Source: Porphyra umbilicalis (Eukaryota; Rhodophyta; Bangiophyceae; Bangiales; Bangiaceae). From it: DNA of 22,350 nt. Below are positions 19,042 through 22,350 of this stretch, piece after piece. The translations under genes were made by a program, and so were the position numbers. The notes under the pieces were generated by a model, which saw only the letters and a program-made list of their open reading frames with translations, searched no databases and had not been told where the DNA came from. Where the stretch lies: positions 1-22,350 of the forward strand of contig KV919329.1 of the NCBI GenBank assembly GCA_002049455.2, read 5' to 3'. Each line of letters opens with the position of its first letter. The stretch's first letter is position 1.

Positions 19042-19704
19042 ATGCGCCCCCCGCGCACCATGTGCCGCACCCCATTTCCTGCCTCTGGACAGATCGACGG
19101 GTGCACCACCCCGCCAGTGTAGGCCGCAAAGGCCCGGGGCCCGCGCGTCACCGGTCACATCCAGTGTCTCACCAGGTGGGCACACGGACGTGCCGCGGGA
19201 CTCCGTGGCGGTCGACAGAACTGGTGGACCACTGGCGCCGCGTGGGCGCCCGCTTGCGCGAGTGGGCCCCCAGAGGGACTCCATGAGGAGCACAAGGGGC
19301 GATGCGGGGGGGCTCCATGACCAGTGGAGAAGCCTCGCCGCGTGGGCAGGGGCGCGTCATTGGCGAGGCCGAGCGGCCGCCATCCGACGTGCTGCAGAGC
19401 AGACCCGCGACGCGGCCGCGGGGAGCCCGGCGTCTCCTGCTACGTCCCAACGCGCAGACTGCGGTTCCTCAGGCCCGCCGTGTCCATGGGGTCTCTTATG
19501 GGTGGCGTCGCCGACGGGGCGCGGCGACCGCCCGAGTCGGCCCACGCGGCGGCGGCCTCTGCGTCAGGTCAGCAACGCGCTGCGCGCCTGCCTGCGCCTC
19601 ACCGTCGGTGGGCGGCCACGGGGTATCCGACACGCCCGCCCCCCAGCGGCCGACACCCCACCCACGGCGGTGGATGAGAGGCACGACACGACGCAGCCGG
19701 CGGC

Positions 19705-21582
19705 ATGGACGCCATCGACGGGTGGACTCCCCAACGGCGCTACGCCGCGCGCCGTCGGGGGGCCGCCTCGGACCAAGACGCGGGCGACCCCGAGGAGTGC
19801 TTCATGGACGAAGCCGGCCACCCGCTGCTGCCACGCCGCCCGCCGCTGCCGTTGCCTGCCAATGCGGCCCCCGCACCCACGCCGCGGCGCGCCGACGCGA
19901 CGGCGCTCGTGACGTTTCAGCCCGCCGGCGGGCCGCCGCCGCCGCCCGTGCAACGCCCGCCACCGTCGCCGCTACGGCGGCCGCGGCGGCGGCGGCTGGC
20001 GGTGCTCGATCCCCGCCGCGCGCGCCCGTGAGGTGGGGGCCCCGCCGCCGAGGCGGTCGTGTGGCGCGACGCGCCCGACGGCGGCGCCGCCGCCGCCGCG
20101 GGTCGCCCGACGCGCTGGCCGACGGCGGCGGGCGGCGCCCCGCTGTGGCGGTGACGATGGCGGCAGCGTGGCGGCTGCGCGGCGGCGGCACCACCGCCCG
20201 CCGCCGCCGCCACCACCGCCACCCGCTGCATCGCGGCGGGTCGTGCAACGGCTCGTCGTGTCGCTGTTTGCAGACGGTTCGTGGCGACGCACGCGGCGCC
20301 GCCCGAGCGGCTCGCGTCTCCCGTTGCACGGGCGTCGCCGCCGCCACTGGCCTTGCCGGCGTCGCCGACGCCCGCTGTGCGGCCGATGGCCCCCCTTCTG
20401 CCGTCACCTCTCCCGTGGAGCCATCGGACCGTGATGCCCTTGCGGACGCGCCGCCGCCGCCGCCGCCACCGCCGCCGCCGCCAATGCCGCGGCGCCACCC
20501 ACTAGGGTTACCCCGGTCGACGGTGGCAGCCATCACGGCCGACAGCCGTGCGTCGCAGGTGCCGGCATCTCCGACGCTCGATGTGCGGCCAGTGGCCCCC
20601 CCCCTGGCGTCGTCTCTCCCATGGAGCCGCCGGACCGCGAGGCCCTTGCGGACGCATCGCCGCCGCCGCCGCCGCCGCCGCTGCCCCCGTTGCTGTCGCG
20701 TTGCCGCCCACCAGGGGCACCCAGGTTGAGGCGTCGGCCGTCACGGACGACAGCCGTGCGCCGCGGGTGCCCCCCGACGCGCGCCGCAGCCACCCGCGCG
20801 CCACCAACGCGGCGCCCGTCACGCCGCCACCGCCCGAGCCGGTCCGCCGGTCGCTGGAGGGGCAGCCGTGGCCGCAGCCGCCGCCGCTGCCGCCACCACC
20901 GCTGCTGCGGCCGCCGCAGCGGCTGTCGCCGCAGCAGACTGCCGCCTCAGCGGCAGCGGCGGCGCCCGCGCGCGGGCGCCCGCGGCGGCACGCCCGCCCG
21001 CAAACTGCGCCGCGCCCGCCGGGACGGCGCCGCCACGCTGCCGCGCGCGCCGGCGTCAACCGCCGTGCGCCGACGCCGTCCCAACCGCCGTCGCCGCCGC
21101 CGCCGACGCGGCCCCTGTGGAGGGACGCGGGTCGGTCACGCCGTCGGCCGCCGCCGCGACGGCTGACGCGGGCGACGGGCACCCGCGCGCGGCGGCGGGC
21201 GGCTCACCCGCCGGCCGCGTCGCCGTCGCGGCCACTGCGTCAGCGGGGAAGCCCCCTCGCGCCGACCGGTCGCCGCCGGGGTGCCGACCCTAACGACGGC
21301 GGCGGGTGCCCGACCGCCCGCCCACCGAAGCCGTGGCAGCGGCAGCAGCGGCGGCGGTGCGCCACGGCGCGGGCGACGCGCCGCCGCCGACGCCGCCGCC
21401 GTCGCGTCGGCGGCGGCGGCGGGCGCCATCCCTCACCCCGACGCCCCCCTGCGCCCCGACGCGCGGCCGCCGACGGCAGCGTGCGGACCGCGTCGGACGG
21501 GGCGCCGTCTGCGCCGGCGCCCGCCCGCACCGCCGTCGGATCGCCGGCGGGGGGCGCGGCAGTGGGGACGGCCGCCGCCTCG

Positions 21583-21614
<32 letters not shown>

Positions 21615-22182
21615 CTCTGCCGCCCTGGCCGTCGAGGTCCCCACCCCGGCGCGGCCCGACGTGGCGTCGGCGGCGGCCGCCGCCGCCGCCTCTGGGGCCG
21701 CCGCGCCGCCGGCGGGCGCGACCACCCCGCCGGCGGCCCCCCCACCGCGCCGTCGCCCCTGAGCCGCGGCGGAACCCGCCGCGTCGCACGGGCGGCGACC
21801 GGCCGAGGCGTCCCCCCCTCTTTCCCCCACGCCGCTGGTTTCCCTCCTGACCCGACCACCACCACCACCACACCGCCGCCACCGCCGCTGCCGCCGCCGC
21901 CGCCACCGCTACCACCCGCCCCGTCGCCGCCGCCGTCGCCGCCGCCGCTCGCCACGCGGCGCCGCCCCCCCCCCCCCCCGCCTGGCGCCTGCGCCGGCGG
22001 GCATCCCCCTCCCCCTCCTCGCCCCCCCCCCCCCGGGGGGCACCACCGCCCGCGGCGCGCGGCGCAAGCGCGCGCGCGCCGGCGCCGCCGACGGCGGCGA
22101 CCGCGGCTCGGCGCGGTGGGCGGCGACGCTGCAAAACCGCGCGTCGGCGGCGCGGTGCAACGCGAAACGCGCGCGGCAGCGG

Positions 22183-22216
<34 letters not shown>

Positions 22217-22250
22217 ACGCGGCGGCAGCGGCGGCGGCGGCGGAGGGGCG
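19705..22250 (+). CDS. Ala/Pro-rich protein with bZIP-like basic segment (partial)
   Basis: The ATG at 19705 opens a frame with mixed, partly acidic composition (MDAIDGWTPQRRYA, DAGDPEECFMDEAGHPLLP), unlike the Arg/Gly shadows around it. A start further up (19484, MGSLMGGVADGA, same phase but one TGA between) is also possible. Coding-like segments follow in slipping frames: AEAVVWRDAPDGG (about 20049), RVVQRLVVSLFADGSW (about 20236), a tandem repeat with EPSDRDALADA and EPPDREALADA, then Ala/Pro-rich sequence (20740-21760). From 21763 one frame is open to 22250 and ends with RRKRARAG, LQNRASAARCNAKRARQR and poly-Ala. The N-R-x-S-A-x-R-C pattern resembles a bZIP basic region, but the conserved Arg eight residues after Asn is Asn. 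The exon ends at a donor CG-GTGAGG (22250/22251), so a zipper could lie beyond the window. Possibly a transcription factor; low certainty. Confidence 0.35.
20330..20780. repeat. Imperfect ~206-nt tandem repeat inside the Ala/Pro-rich gene
   Basis: Landmarks recur 206-208 nt apart: CCGACGC-CG-TGTGCGGCC at 20365 and 20571, CTTGCGGACGC at about 20430 and 20644, TCACGGMCGACAGCCGTGCG at 20533 and 20741. The copies encode near-equivalent peptides in the same relative frame (VEPSDRDALADA and MEPPDREALADA, each followed by poly-Pro; ADSRAS and DDSRAP), which supports coding in that frame. Confidence 0.7.
22184..22250. repeat. (GCG)n poly-Ala microsatellite
   Basis: Almost pure GCG/GCA repeats encode about 22 Ala with one Asp and one Glu at the end of the last exon in the window. 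Similar GCC/GCG runs occur near 14265-14285, 15098-15125, 20455-20485, 21585-21612 and 21888-21905, and a CCA run at 21856-21872. Confidence 0.85.
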
Positions 22251-22350
22251 GTGAGGGAGGGGGGGGAGCGTGCGTCACCGCCCCCGACCGTCGGGGGGTG
22301 GGGGAGGGGGGGGGGGGGGTGGGGGGATGCAAAAACTGGCGGGGGCGGCG
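22251..22350 (+). other. Probable start of an intron, G-rich
   Basis: Follows the donor-like CG-GTGAGG. Contains several G runs (for example 22306-22318), as in the first intron of the oxidase. The window ends before any acceptor. Confidence 0.35.

Noticed and set aside
21290..22332. Minus-strand Arg/Gly-rich open frames at the right end
   Set aside because: They are antisense to the Ala/Pro-rich frames with the better codon pattern and contain only Arg/Gly low complexity.
1..22350. tRNA, rRNA, telomeric repeats
   Set aside because: No cloverleaf-like sequence with conserved T-loop, no rRNA core sequence and no telomere-type short repeat was seen on either strand by reading; a dedicated scan was not possible.

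Overview
The window is nuclear DNA of a very GC-rich eukaryote, most plausibly an alga. The signs are spliceosomal introns of about 206 nt in a multicopper oxidase gene, proteins packed with Ala, Pro, Gly and Arg runs, third codon positions almost always G or C, trinucleotide (GCC/GCG) microsatellites, long C or G homopolymers, minisatellite arrays, and no bacterial operon structure. A bangiophyte red alga (Porphyra/Pyropia type) fits well. A GC-rich green alga or haptophyte is not excluded, and the sequence alone cannot settle it.

Layout. Positions 1-2,840 hold two tandem arrays: about four copies of a ~165-nt unit, then about ten copies of a ~140-nt unit. Positions 2,840-5,000 are of moderate GC with only fragmentary reading frames, perhaps a decayed retroelement, and one short ORF with internal repeats. 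A 134-nt MITE with pogo/Tc1-like ends sits at 5,002-5,135. The last exon of a WD40 protein lies at 5,375-5,541 (-). An RNase H-domain gene lies at 7,263-8,214 (-), with a cluster of palindromes upstream of it. Positions 8,600-11,900 have no gene I can name.

From 12,000 on the GC content is extreme and the most interesting genes appear. A PhoD-like phosphatase-family gene (+, to about 14,036) converges with a six-cupredoxin-domain, ceruloplasmin/Fox1-type multicopper oxidase (-, 18,137 to 14,247, three exons). Their 3' ends meet in a ~176-nt tandem duplication. An AT-rich island with CCAAT and TATA boxes (18,589-19,041) separates the oxidase from a plus-strand gene for an Ala/Pro-rich protein. 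That gene ends at a splice donor at 22,250 with a bZIP-like basic segment and continues past the window.

The main discovery candidate is the multicopper oxidase. The ligands of the trinuclear copper cluster are in cupredoxin domains 2 and 3, whereas ceruloplasmin has them in domains 1 and 6. Domain 4 keeps an isolated type 1 copper site. Domains 1, 5 and 6 have lost their copper ligands.

A general caution: nearly every recognisable gene is broken by single-base frame slips, usually at or near homopolymers, and the non-coding repeat copies show the same kind of single-base dropouts. I read most of these as consensus errors of the sequence rather than pseudogenes, but this needs checking.
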